From Eopsaltria australis (Eukaryota > Chordata > Aves > Passeriformes > Petroicidae): a DNA stretch of 64,000 nucleotides. Under the pieces are notes generated by a model. It ran no database searches and was not told the origin of the DNA. It saw only the letters and a program-made list of their open reading frames with translations. Position 1 is the stretch's first letter; every line of letters starts with the position of its first letter. Below, in pieces: positions 1-11,960 of this stretch. The stretch lies in the NCBI GenBank assembly GCA_034509425.1, contig JAVTVJ010000343.1, forward strand, positions 1,142,501-1,206,500, read 5' to 3'. The translations under genes and the position numbers were made by a program.

Positions 1-790
1 GTAGTGGCTAGAGAGATAAAAGTACAGCAGAGCACCTGAGTAGCAGAAGCCTAATTTTGCTATACAGTTGGCTTTCTACATATCTGATGCAAAAGCTGTA
101 ACTGAAATGAAATCATGTTAAATTAGCTGTAAAAAATAAGTTGATTTAATTAAGCACAGAAAGACTTATTAGATATAATAAAATGTTAAAAAGTCAAATG
201 ATGTGCAGTTACATTTCAGCTAACACTGCTCAACAAATCCACTAAATTTATTCCTTTCAATAATGATCTGTTTTGAGCATTTAATTAGATAAATAATATT
301 TAATCACTTCAGCAAATTTGAACTAGAAAAATTCCTTGTCATCAGAGGTGACTCATTCTTGCTAATATCCACCTTTAAAGGAAAAGTAAAACTAGATGAT
401 CTTCCGGAGTATCAAAGAGTATGAGGTACAAATGTGTCTCTAGGCCTCATTAAAAAAACAAGGTTTGCTAAACAAACTATTATTTACTGTGAGAAGTGTG
501 CATATTTTACTGGGAAGGAGCATTCACGTGTTTGCCTCTTTTCAGCATCAGGCACTATAAGTGGATGATAAGAAAAGATATTCAATAGATGTCCTATAAT
601 TCATCATAATACTGTTTCATTTAATAACTACTTTGCTGAAGTGATTGGCATGATTACAGGAAAATTACTTCAAATTATCCGTCTCTTATCTAGCATCTAA
701 GATGTCCTAAACTTTCATGAGAGTTAGCATAATGGGACCTATTAATTACTAATGCTGCAAGTCCTTCACTACTTAAATATCCTTTCTACC
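1..790. other. AT-rich noncoding stretch with homeodomain-type cores
   Basis: No gene is visible. The stretch is AT-rich and holds several TAATTA/TTAATTA cores (near 145, 281 and 740) and an AP-1-like TGACTCA at 349-355. This mix of motifs, without recognisable repeats, is seen in many vertebrate conserved noncoding elements, but conservation cannot be judged from one sequence. It could equally be neutral AT-rich DNA. Confidence 0.25.
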
Positions 791-3700
791 AGGTGTGCTG
801 TGTAATGCAAATAAAGAAATAGAAGCCAAAACGATCGCTTCCCAAGACAGTGTCACTGAAAGTTTAATAAATGAAATACCAAGTGCAAAAGTCTATGTCC
901 CACCCACCAATTTAAAATCTCTAGATATTAATATATTTTCTCTGTATTTCTCTCCTTCTCATATGTGTGTATATTTACAAAAAATAAGTATATTAACAGT
1001 ATGTGGTATACACTGTATTTATTTTCTACTCAGAGCTATGGATGTGCAAGGCTGCTACAAAAGATGGGCCAAGAACATAGCCTATGCCCTAAAAAGCACC
1101 TTTAAATCTCAAAACTGTAAACATCAAATGCTATCTGCTCAACCAAATTTGCTCCTATGAGTAAACACTTTGAGGAAAAGAAGCATTATTATCTGTTAAG
1201 GGCAGGGAAGTTCGAGCCAAGATGGGCAGAAGCCATATTTGTCCCCTCTGCAGTCTAGATTTAAAAGCCAATGTAAATTAGAGAAATAGCCTTATACTTA
1301 CACCCCTGGAATTCTAAAACCCCTGATGTAAACCATCATGACAAAAATAGGGACAGGTCCTTCCTATCTTTCTTTCCAGGCCACCTGTGACGTGCCCATA
1401 ATTCAGAGGGTGGCTATGCTGCTTCTTAAAGCCACCTAAGATGGCAAATGTTCCCCGAGAGCCTGATTCTTCAGTATCTTACGCCTCAGAAACAAACTGT
1501 GCAAAATGGGCACGTGCAGTTAAAATATCTGATTGATGCTGCTCTAAACTATCACTGCTGAAGCATAGCCATGAAAAATCTTTCTTTATTTTCTTTACAG
1601 AATCCAACCTCAAGTTCATGAACAACTGTCTTCTGTCCCTCTCTTTTATTTGCTAGTTTTTGTATCTCAACAGTACCTTAAGTTCTATTAATTATATTTG
1701 TGATGTTGAAATAAATATACAGAAAATGTGGGAAAGAAAACAAAGAAAAACAGAGAACAAACCCCCAAACCAAATGGTAAAAAGCATATAGAGACCCCAG
1801 AAAAAATCAGTTGTTACTGATATATGGCAAGAGACCAAGCCTAAAGGCTCTGGGCTTTCTGACAAAATCTATCTTGAAGTACAGCATCCAAAAGGGAGGT
1901 GAGTTACCCAAGTAAATTTCAGGAAGGAAACAAAATACTGCACTTCTAACACTCTATTTACTAGAAAATGTAGAACAAAACAATCTCATCTACCATACGT
2001 AGAAAATCTAAAAGGGAAAGACATTCTTGAACCATACCTGATAAACTTCTGGAAGGCTTTTTACTATATTCTGTAAAAGAAATGCTTGTAATTGCTTCTA
2101 AATGTGCAAATGGTCTCGATGAGCTAGGAGACCCACAGTGAGGCAACATTTCTGTGAGAACATTACCCTTAAAAATCTTGTTATCTATTAGGGGTAGGGA
2201 CTGATAGTGAGTTTTTATGCTTTCATTCTGAGTGACCACAACTAGTTTATGGAATGTTACAACTATAACACCTGAATACAAGACAAAGAGGCCTAATCCT
2301 CAATCCCCTATCTTTTTACAAGGGAAAACTTTCAAATCTCTACTCTATACTTTTTTACTTCAAGGCAACAAAGTCTTTTTGAGATCCACAATAACTTTTC
2401 GTTACTACATAGTCACTACTGAAATGGTATGAAGTCTTCTGTGACTGGTAGGCTTCCATAGAGCCACTCTGGTTTTCCTGTAATAACATAAACACCATAC
2501 TGCCAAACCAGGGATGCTGCAGTGTGCAAGGGACTTTGTGAAAACTCTACTACTTTATGCATTCATAATTATTTACTCTATGGACTAAACAGATGGATAT
2601 TTGCAATTTATAATTCTGTAACGACTAATATGGACTCTGTTATTAGAGAACAATACGTTCCTCCACTCCAAAAGTTAGAATTCTGTAATAAACAAAGTAT
2701 TTGTAAGAAATTCCCCTGCATGGCCAGGTGCAATTATATCTTTTTTTTTCATACATGACATTCCAAAAGTCTATTAGCTGGTCAGTTGATCTGGTTCTCA
2801 GTGCTGACTTTCAGTCCTATTAAAAATAAGCTTGCAAGCAGTTGTTGAAACATCATGAGTGACATGATCATTGCAAGCTTTGCTGAGCTCCCATGGCCAG
2901 AAATCCCTTCCTTCCCCAGCATGTTCCACATGGGCAAAGGTGCCTTCAAAACTAGTCTGGGCATCATGTAAAGCAATCTTCTAGATTACCTGTTGGAAAT
3001 ACATTGTATCTTCCACCTCAGCTTACTGAAACCAGAGATCTATCATATTTGTACACTTCTAAACAAGGTGGAGTAGTAATAGCTTCTAGAGAATCACCTC
3101 AAATTTTGCCTAACCTAATAAGATATGGTAATTCCCCATCAGACACCTCAAACAGCATCATATCTTCCTTGGCTTTTTAGGAACTTAAAATTGTGCCAAT
3201 GCAATAATGATTCAGTCTTGGGATATTTTATTCTTTTTGGTTTTCCTCTCTTCAGTATATCTCCACTGTTTAGTAGACCCTGTGTGTAACAAACCCACAG
3301 AATCTGTTTCATGAATTTCCTTTACTACTTTACCTTAAAAAACCTTACAAAAAACAATGCATAAGGGATGCAGAGGGATGAAAACAGAATTTGAAAACTA
3401 ATAATTAAAGCCAGCACCAGTTCACACTGTTAAGTAATAATAAGGGGTATGCCTGAGAAAGCAAACTGATTCAGAAGAAATTACTCATATCTCTTATTTT
3501 TGGATCTATCTGCTTCTTTCTTCTGGTAGCCTGCAATTCCCATATTCTGAGGACTTTAAATTTGATTTATTATTAGAGAATACATATAATCTGTGCACTG
3601 AAAGTTCTTCAACATCTGCTGATGCTTGAACAAAATCCTACCAGAAAAAGAGTATCTTAGTGGGAGGTGTCACCAATACACTTGTGGTTCTCAATGCTTA

Positions 3701-3961
3701 CCATATCAGCTGGACTGCAGCCTTTTAGAGAAAACAACATGAGTTTCTTTGCTGCTTGAGCTGAACAGCCTGGATTTCTAGTTGAAATATCTGGGAGGTG
3801 AGTCCTTTGTAAGTCAGTTTGGGGGAGGATACTCAACACATACAAAGACTAATTGGCAGCAAGTAGTGTTGGTAACTCCTACACTCTTGAAGAACTCAGG
3901 CTTCCCGCCAGTTCTGCTACTGCAGGAACTTAAGGACTTTGTGATACCCTTGAAACCTACC
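791..3961. other. Noncoding stretch, no supported gene
   Basis: I see no gene, repeat family or RNA here. A 121-codon open frame starts with GTG at 795, just after a pyrimidine tract ending in CAG, so it has an acceptor-like upstream context. Its translation matches no family I recognise, it has no good donor, and it is short enough to be chance. A-rich patches near 1730-1776 and a short T run near 2740 are the only simple-sequence features. Confidence 0.5.
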
Positions 3962-4270
<309 letters not shown>

Positions 4271-6814
4271 TTTCATTCTCTGTACTTACGGTCTAAAGCT
4301 CAGTGCATGTTACTGGGATGCCTGTGGAAAAGGGGGGAGTTGCTTTGCTAGATACAGCTATTGCATGGTATCTTGTGCATGAAGGGATTGGACTTGATGA
4401 CCCTCTGAACCATTGGCCTATAAAAGGGCATTAGCAAAAAGCCTGGTGGAATCAGGATCCCAGCAGATACCTCTCTAAGAAGAAGCAGCAGCCTTCTCTG
4501 CTGCAGGTACTGGAGGTGCATCTCCATCCCTCCAAACAGTTTGAGCTCATACTGCACACCTGGAATACAGAGACCTCAACAGCAGCCTGTCTGCTGTGGT
4601 AACCAGGGACATGTCCTCATGCAAAGACCTGCACCTGTGGCTTGACATTTCCTAGTGTAAATCAGCATAAGGTTTGTTGGATGAACAGAACTCCCCTTCC
4701 CTGACCTGTGTTTTCTACGTAATGCAAACAATCTCCCACTTAGGGTGCACGATGGAGTGCTCCCTTCTGTGGGAAAGAGATGGCCAAAAAGCACTTCCCC
4801 GACCAGGAAAGAGCAGTAACCCTGAGGTAGTAACAGTAATTACAAAGACCAATCTAAGTGGAAGAAGAGCTGCATTAATGGAGACATATCAACATTTTTG
4901 TGTCTCTGACTGAAAGCATTGGAAGTCTTGTTATTTCACTGAGAAATGCTGTTTCCAGGTGATTCTAGGTGGCATGCTGAGTAGGATGTGCTGCTGTCAG
5001 AACCCTGTGGACCTGAGAGTGGAGCCCTGTAAATAGTGCTTCATCATGCAAACGGGATGTTACCTCTGTGCAGGCAGATGGTGATATGAGTGGGCTCTAA
5101 GCTTCACTACCAAGATGAAGTGAGACAGCACTTGTGACAACTTAATGCTGACTGAGTAACATCAACACAAGTCTTCTTTTCTGTTGTAGCTGTCTTAGGA
5201 TGTCAGAAGATATGGATCTGAGATTGAAAAGACACTTTTGACAGCATAATGGCTGAAACAGTTTTGAAACATTTAAAGCAACAATAAAACGCAAAAGGGG
5301 GAAAAAGGATGAGGATAATGGGGTGCGACTTCTCAAAGGACATGAGGCTTCATTTTTCTTTGAATAATGTCGTGTCTTCAAAACTACATCTTTCTGAAAC
5401 TACAAGTCACAATTTTCCAGAAAAAGTCTGCCACACACCTAGGCAGCTTCTGAAGGCAGCACTCAATCTTCATAATTTTTCACTGTAACTCTCACCCATT
5501 CTAGCTATTCCAAGTTGACTTCACTTGGACATGCATAAGTGTGTTGAAAGACTATTTTTTAAGATGCTCATAGTTCATATGCACTGTTCAGCTTCCTAAA
5601 ATCGTGACTGATTTCAAAGCATAGTAAAATGAAACAATAGACTTAGAACTGCACATATTCATGGGAAAAAAGCAGAAGAGTTGTGCAAGTCTTTAAACAC
5701 AGCATTCAGCAATCTGTTTTCTTGAAAGTTTGAGTGGTTTTAGCATGATTTTGGCTTTTAGAAAATTCAGCCCAAAAATCCTCTGAAAAAACCCTTCTGA
5801 TTTTCACACCTGAACTCTCCATAGAGGATTCCCCAGTACTCTGTAGCAGTAATCCTCAGAAAAGAACAAATACATATACAAATGTGATTAATGTTCTAAC
5901 AAATGATGGTTATATCAAAATTATAATCACAGTGATTAGCATTTTGGCAGACTTCATGTTTGACCTCTGACTTTGTAACTGAATGCTTTCAATTTGTTTG
6001 GGTTCTTCTGCTTTCAATTTTTTGTTTTTATTTTGTAAAATCAATACATTCATCTCCACTCCACCTCCTTTCAAGAAACTATTTCTTTTTATGTCTAGTC
6101 TTTAAAAATACAGAAAAAAAAATCAGAAAAAAAATCAGGAAAAGGCTTTAAAATTTACATTTAAAATTCATTCCAGATTTGTTGTATTCATTACTTTGAT
6201 GTGGAGTTCAGAGGCTGTATTAGTACTGTACTTCCCCACTGCAGTGTGATTGGACTTTCTGAACACTATTCCGCATAAATGAAAGGGTGCTTTAAAAAAA
6301 AAAAAACAAAACCAAAACAAACCAAACAGGTTTCAAATTTAGCTACTATGGGGGGTAGAGTAAATAAAAGAAATCTAAAACCATTAAGAAAAAACGATAA
6401 TGCTAGCTATTGTTTTCTTCCTCGAAACATTTAAGCTCTTTCTTTTTTTTTTGTATTTAGCACATTACTACATTTTTCCCCTGTTAGAAATAAAAGCTAT
6501 AGGCCCAGTTCTGTCATGGCGGTGAGCAGGCAGTTGGATACGGTAATGCATGCCTGAAGCCTTCACCAAGGATGATAAGCCTGCATGAATTTTACGAGTC
6601 TCAGTATCAAGGTTGCCCTCGCCCAAGGGATTTAAGAATAAGGGGGGAAAAAAGAGAAGGCAGATGTATGAATAACTGGCATTGTAAATCTTCACCGTGG
6701 CAACCTACAGCTAGAAAAAGTCTGTGATGGGTTCATGACTTGAGAAGAAAGCGACACAGCAGAATGTGAATGGATTTTCTTCAGCTACTTAATACACTGC
6801 TTAGAGAAGCTTAA
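4271..6814. other. Noncoding stretch, no supported gene
   Basis: No gene or clear transposon is visible. The sequence just after the microsatellite is somewhat richer in GC. It contains TATAAAAG at 4419-4426 and, shortly before it, GGATTGGACTTGATGA at 4385-4400, which resembles the tail region of avian CR1 but is too short to call. These two features could be remnants of an old retroelement, or chance. The rest is unremarkable AT-rich DNA. Confidence 0.45.
6294..6327 (+). repeat. A-rich tract
   Basis: A run of about 13 A is followed by CAAAACCAAAACAAACC-type sequence. No retrocopy is recognisable immediately upstream, so this is listed as simple sequence only. Confidence 0.8.
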
Positions 6815-6837
6815 GGGTGTGCATGTGAGAGAGAGTA

Positions 6838-6875
<38 letters not shown>

Positions 6876-6892
6876 TGTGCATGTGTGTAAGG
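6815..6892 (+). repeat. (GA)n/(GT)n microsatellite
   Basis: A GT- and GA-rich low-complexity tract. Its core is an uninterrupted (GA)n run from about 6845 to 6873, flanked by GTGTG/CATGTGTG segments. On the minus strand it opens a Ser/Leu/His/Thr low-complexity frame that is not a gene. Confidence 0.92.
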
Positions 6893-7500
6893 AGGGGGGG
6901 ATCTGTGGAAATTTGTTAGAAGGAATTACTAGTGTTATACAGCTTGCTAGGGCTTTATTTTTTTTTTTCCTTTTTTGGGAAGGCTGTAGGGGAGGAGGAA
7001 TACCATTTAGTCTCAGAATATAAATGACTGGATTTTGCTTGGGAAAAAAAAGATGGTGGGGGAGGTGCATAGAATTATGCAGGCAAGTAACAATGAGCAA
7101 ATTGGACCCTTAACAATACAGCACAAGGTCATAGTGAAAGTCATCAGAGTGGGGTGGTGGGGGTGGCTGGTGGTAGAAAACAGATCATGATAAATAGCTT
7201 CCCATTTTGCAAAATCTGGTAGTTAATGAAAATAAGATGCATTTGAGTTGTCTGTGAACACCTGATTTTTTCCCTCTTTCTCTCTCTCTCTCTCTGGTCC
7301 TGCTGATGTATGAAAGCAAAGCACTGACTCTAATTGTGCAATTATAAAACGGAAATGATGCAGGTTTGGCAACACAGAGAAAGAAGGCAGCTCAATAACA
7401 TTGTTTAATAACAAGCAAATAAAGCTCAAAGGGGAAAGAGGTGACTATTTCTGCTTTAGACTCATTAAGGAACCTGAAACATATTGTAAAAGAGTGATAT
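6893..7500. other. Noncoding stretch with G-rich and CT tracts
   Basis: No gene is visible. It contains a short G run near 6893, a T tract near 6958-6969, a G-rich segment at 7151-7173 with six runs of two to five G (compatible with a two-layer G-quadruplex), and the CT repeat listed separately. Confidence 0.5.
7274..7296 (+). repeat. (CT)n microsatellite
   Basis: A short, nearly pure CT dinucleotide run within a pyrimidine-rich segment. Confidence 0.9.
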
Positions 7501-7539
7501 TTAATTATGGGCTGGACTGATAACATGGAGCAGGGCCTC

Positions 7540-8010
7540 ACTGGGAGAAAGAGACCCTATGCTCCTAGGAGTGAGCAGCTCCAAACATCAATTACTGTGA
7601 TTATCTACCCGGTGCTTAGAAAATGCACCCGTCTCCGTGTTCCAGCAGCGACCCGTAAACAGGCATTGCATAGGCAAATTTATGGGCACAGTCAGCTGGG
7701 GCCAGGTGGGAAAGCGAGCTTTCCATTGGTGACTTCTGTGCAAAAGGAGGAAAGAAGCAAAAGAAAGAAAAATCTGTCTTCTGCACTACTGAAAGAGCAA
7801 TTTATTACAGAGCATTTGCAGGAGACAGCATTTGTTGCCCTGCTGCCTTTTTTGCCTCTGTTGGCTGTCTGAATGAGAAATGGGAGTATATTAACCGACT
7901 CATGGGTTACAGAAGACGGCTTGGCATGGGCCCATCAAACTTCGCCATGCTAAGGCGAGTCAAAGGTCAAGAGAGCGTTAGCAGCTGAGATTTAGAACCG
8001 AGTGCATCTC
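7540..8010. promoter_or_regulatory. CpG-retaining block, possible regulatory element
   Basis: About a dozen CpG dinucleotides fall between roughly 7608 and 8000, for example four within 7629-7655, while the flanking kilobases have very few. The block has no recognisable repeat and no convincing coding frame: the 121-codon frame at 7507-7872 matches nothing I know. CpG retention in AT-rich vertebrate DNA may reflect an unmethylated enhancer or promoter-like element, or recent sequence turnover. That reading is inference; no core promoter or splice signal makes it a gene start. Confidence 0.3.
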
Positions 8011-9989
8011 TTTAACCTTAACTGCTGGGAATGGATGGAGTCACTTTATTTCTTTAGTCAGGAACTTGGTTGCAGTGAAAGATGTCATGAGGAGGAGAGT
8101 ACCATCTAGCTTGGAGCAGATGGGAAAGTATATATTGCAGTGAGATGTCATATTCTTTAGGGGTCACATAGATAAGTAACATCATTGTTGTGCTGTAGCC
8201 CCCTGTTTTCCATTAGGCCTAGAGGCTGAATGTTTGCGCATCTTTGTTAATGCACCACAGTCCAAAGAAATAGAGACTAACAGTGAAAAGTAGGTCCCAA
8301 ATCCATCCAAAGCCATTTAATCTTTCCTTCTATTTGCACCAACATTATTTTCACTGAGGAAAATCCTTAGTAAATGGAGCATGCTAATGACGTGTGCACT
8401 GAACTTTATTTTTAATGGCAGAGAGATTTCTGTGCCTGGAAAGGCAGTGTGTGAGGTTCAGGTTGCAGTGACCTGGTTCACAACATTCCTGCCTGCCTGG
8501 ATCTGCCAGACGGCCACTGCACAGCCTTGAACTAATCACATCAACTCTGTGTCTGTCTCCCTTACCAGTCCTTCTGAACTCATGAGCTACTTGAAATAGC
8601 AAGGTCTGTTTCTGCGACATTGGCTATGTGTCCTGTTTCACCTGTAGTCTCTGTGGGCTGCAGGAATCACCAGGGAATGGTTTGGCTCCACACCCAGTTC
8701 AGACACTCATTTTGGGTGTGAGTTCTATTAAGACATCATGATTCATTGTGCACTGAGGCATGAAGGCATCTGTGCAGAGGACCATTTCTCAAATTATTGG
8801 AAAGAGGTATGTCACTTGCTGTTTAAAAGTAGCCTGATATATACATATATCCAGACACCCAAGCATAAGAGAACACTTTTGCTCAGAGTTTATGATGAAA
8901 ATTTGAAAGTCCCTGAGACAGTCTGAAATGCAAAGCTTAAGGGGGAAATTTAGCTTTAAGTAAGATCAAGATTTCATGGATGTGTATTAAGGGAAAGGTG
9001 TGATTTGTTGAATGGGATAACAGCCTTGGAGAAGACTTGTTCTGTCTGTTCTCCTAAATCCAAGTTGAGTATTTTAGACAGCTTTAGTATGCAGTGTCCA
9101 TGATCCTCTCTTGGGGATTTGTCCAGAGTCAAACCAGTCAGGTCAATAGTGAGGAAAAAGGGATGAAGATACTTTAAAATAAATACAAAATATTTTGGAC
9201 TGGGAGGGGACCATGATATTTAGCTTAAAAATGTTTTTTTTTTTTTGTTTCCTTTTTTTCCGCTCCACATTTTGGTCTCTACAACCCTTAGCACGATGTG
9301 TCTTTATCTGTGACTGAGAATAAGCAAATTCAAGGATTAGTAAAGCTTTTTGTATGCTTAATAAGACTAGGATCTCTACCAGCTGACTGTGAGACCATAG
9401 CTGTAGGAAGTGCCAAACTACTGCTTATCCCCCTCATAGCAGCAGAGCAGCTAAGAGTTCATTTTTCTGGCCTAAAACTATACATACAGGATAGCTCAGG
9501 ATACAGGAGCTATGACATACACAAATGCAAGAATGAAGCAAGGTACAGAGTAACATTAAGACTAATGCATTTCCAAATCAGAAATGATCTAACATTGGTC
9601 TCAATAGAATACGCCATGTCAGGGAAAACTGCAGGAACAATTAAAACCACTTTATCAGAAATTATTTATGGGCAGCATACATTTGGCTCCCCAAATAGGT
9701 GGGAAGATAGAAAGGATCATACCTCATCCCTATATCACCATCAGCCCATTGACCACATATTTCAAATGAAAAGTAAACAGGTTGGGGACTGAATAAACAC
9801 GAGGCAAAATAGTTAGGGATGGTGTTTGGTAAATAATCAGAAAGAGGGATTCCATCCTACTGTGTGAGCTCTGAATTATTAGTGCATTCTTTCTGTCCCT
9901 CCCCCTCCACACATGCAGTGGTCCATAGACAATTTCAAAGAGCTTGCAAATGGTTTGGTCAGATACTGGACCACTAAAGATAAAGAGAA
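8011..9989. other. Noncoding stretch, no supported gene
   Basis: No gene is supported. 8190-8440 lacks visible repeats and includes GCTAATGACGTGTG near 8382, combining an ATTA-like core with a CRE-like ACGT; it could be a conserved element, but this is untested. A T tract lies at about 9232-9245. An open frame of 164 codons at 9298-9792 is the longest on the plus strand outside the microsatellite. It resembles no known family and lies within what chance would give in a window this size. Confidence 0.45.
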
Positions 9990-10450
9990 CAATTAAGAAT
10001 ATTGCATAAAAATGAAGCAATTTCTTTGTATCTGCATTCACTATGGAGATGCCTTTCTCTAAGCCAATTATTTGCAGATAATAAACACAAGGCGGTATCA
10101 GAGATCAAGTTGTAAAAAGAAAAAAATCTTAAAGAAACTGACAAAGAAAAAAAATAGCTAGGATCATCCACTGTTAAAGTTTCAAATAAACATTAAAATG
10201 GTCAATTTGGAGAAATATATTCTTCCATAAAAATGTCCATAATGTCCCACAAAGTCTTCAAAAAGACACACGGGCAATCTGAAGAATCACAGAACAATTG
10301 ACCTACCTCTGTGTAAGACAATTCATCTGAATATATAACTAAAACGGAAATATTCTAACAGAACGTTGCATAAGAAAGACAAATTGCATGGATTCTTAAA
10401 AGGTAAATTGTGTCTCTCCAATCTATTGAAATTTTTTGACAATCAAAAAG
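9990..10450 (+). mobile_element. Decayed CR1-type LINE, ORF2 internal segment
   Basis: This is a fossil of a CR1-clade LINE, recognised by translation because the DNA is heavily eroded. At 10019-10051 the plus strand reads NFFVSAFTMEM, matching the FFxSVFT motif that links the endonuclease to the reverse transcriptase in CR1 ORF2. About 340 bp later, at 10387-10440, it reads HGFLKGKLCLSNLLKFFD, matching the reverse transcriptase motif HGFxKGxSCLTNLLxFFD. Between them, about 10263-10310 reads as a weak match to the segment usually containing NYRP. Order and spacing fit CR1. Stops and frame changes intervene, so it is dead. The boundaries are approximate; the family (CR1 rather than L2) is favoured by the KGKxCxxNLL motif. 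Confidence 0.7.
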
Positions 10451-11399
10451 GAGACCAGAAGTTTTTTCAATAAGCTGCCAGGATTTGCAGAAAAATGTGC
10501 CCTAACCAGAGGTCTTAAGCAAGTGTAAGTTTCCCATCTTTCCCATCTTTTCACACAGACTAACAAAGTGTGATGCAGTCATGGAGCACCGGACAGAATG
10601 GCATCTGAATAGAGGTTACCCAGCTGAAGTCTTTGCTTTTCCATGAGAATGGTTCTAGAGCAAACACAAGCCTTCCACTAAGAATTTCCTTTAGGGTCCA
10701 TGGAAGACACTCCCAATAACAGCATTGTTTGCAATTTTAAATATCAAATTTTAAAGTTTATGTGTCATACACAACCACTCAAAGCAGGAGGGCCTGGCCA
10801 GATTTACAACCTTAATGATTCTAAGGGTTCATCTATTTTTTGTCAATCTTGCATTTTTTATTTTGAGTGTCTCTACCATAAATTGTTATTTACTGGTCAA
10901 AGAGTACTGGGGTGGTAGAGGAGATGTAAGGCATGGCCTCAGGGTGTTCCAACAGTGCAAGCAACAAAGAAGATGACACTCTGCAGTCCATCAGTGCTCT
11001 CCCAAAATCTCTGAGCTCCCAGCCTGTGCTCATATTTATGCCTAACCTACTTTCCAGTCACTTTTTGTGTCATCACAGAGCTTTTGTAGATACAAAAAGT
11101 GGGGGGAGGGAAAATGTATGAAAAAAGTGTGTTCCAATTCTGTAACTATTCACCTGATTCTTTTGCAAATTTGGCCCCATACTCCCTGTAATTCACCAGT
11201 TGATAGACACTCAGGAGACTCCTGCCTGATAACATTCCTGTCAGCCATGTCCCAAAGAACAAAGGCAAGCTGAAGTATTTTTTAATTCTACCCTCTCAGC
11301 TCATCAACTCTGAGTTTACATAAAATGTAAGAACATTACACTACACACACTGTTAATAATCAGAAACTAAAGCTTTGAAGTTTCCCTATTTCACAGCTA
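10451..11399. other. Noncoding stretch, no supported gene
   Basis: No gene is visible. The CR1 fossil upstream may extend some way into the start of this stretch without recognisable motifs. A 9-bp tandem duplication (TTTCCCATC twice) sits near 10530-10548. Several short open frames here match nothing I recognise. Confidence 0.5.
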
Positions 11400-11960
11400 C
11401 TGCCATGACAGATGCTTGCCAGAGAAAACTCAGGGGGCATTTGTTTGCAAGCGTTTTGGCTAAGCATAGTGCCCATTGTGCCACTTAATATTTCAGCTAT
11501 CTCTAGTGTAATCAGGGAACAGCAGTTACTTATTTATCTCACGTCTTGCTCCTTGCTAGCTACCTACTATCGCCAGCATGACCTCTGAAGCACACACATT
11601 AATTTTACCTCAGTCTTTCTATAGCATCAATTAATAAAAACTGACTATGTTTTCAACAAACGCACATGTACTGATAAATGAGGGTCCTGACTTAATTGCT
11701 CTGTAAATTAAGAGCTCACAGTGGTGACAATAGAGAATAGTTTTAATATTTAAAAACTCATTAAATTTGTGTACATTTTGAATAATTAAATCACATGGCC
11801 ACTTTAAAGAGCTAATTTAAGTTTAATTCTTAAATGTATATCACAAAAGAACTTGATCTCTTGAAAATTATTGGTTAATTTTCAGAACAACTTAATTTGG
11901 TTCTACTCTTGCCTTGAAATTGTGCCTTTATTTATATACTTATCTGCCCCTTCTACCTGC
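11400..11960. promoter_or_regulatory. Possible conserved noncoding block
   Basis: An AT-rich, repeat-free stretch with many homeodomain-type and forkhead-like words: ATTAATTTTA near 11600, CATCAATTAATAAAAA near 11625, GAATAATTAAATCAC near 11780 and TTAATTTAAG-like words near 11813. It has no coding potential. This composition is common in developmental enhancers of vertebrates, but also in ordinary AT-rich DNA. The call rests on motif density only. Confidence 0.25.

Noticed and set aside
795..1160. 121-codon open frame after an acceptor-like pyrimidine tract, as a possible exon
   Set aside because: It starts with GTG, has no convincing donor site and no recognisable similarity; length is within chance expectation.
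1209..1218. GTTCGAGCC, resembling a tRNA B box
   Set aside because: No A box, acceptor stem or cloverleaf can be drawn around it.
4419..4426. TATAAAAG as a promoter
   Set aside because: No downstream gene, initiator or CpG context; the same word also occurs near 26716 and 62893 without support.
4823..4835. TGAGGTAGTAACAG, resembling the start of a let-7 family microRNA
   Set aside because: The match ends after about ten bases and no complementary arm lies within hairpin distance.
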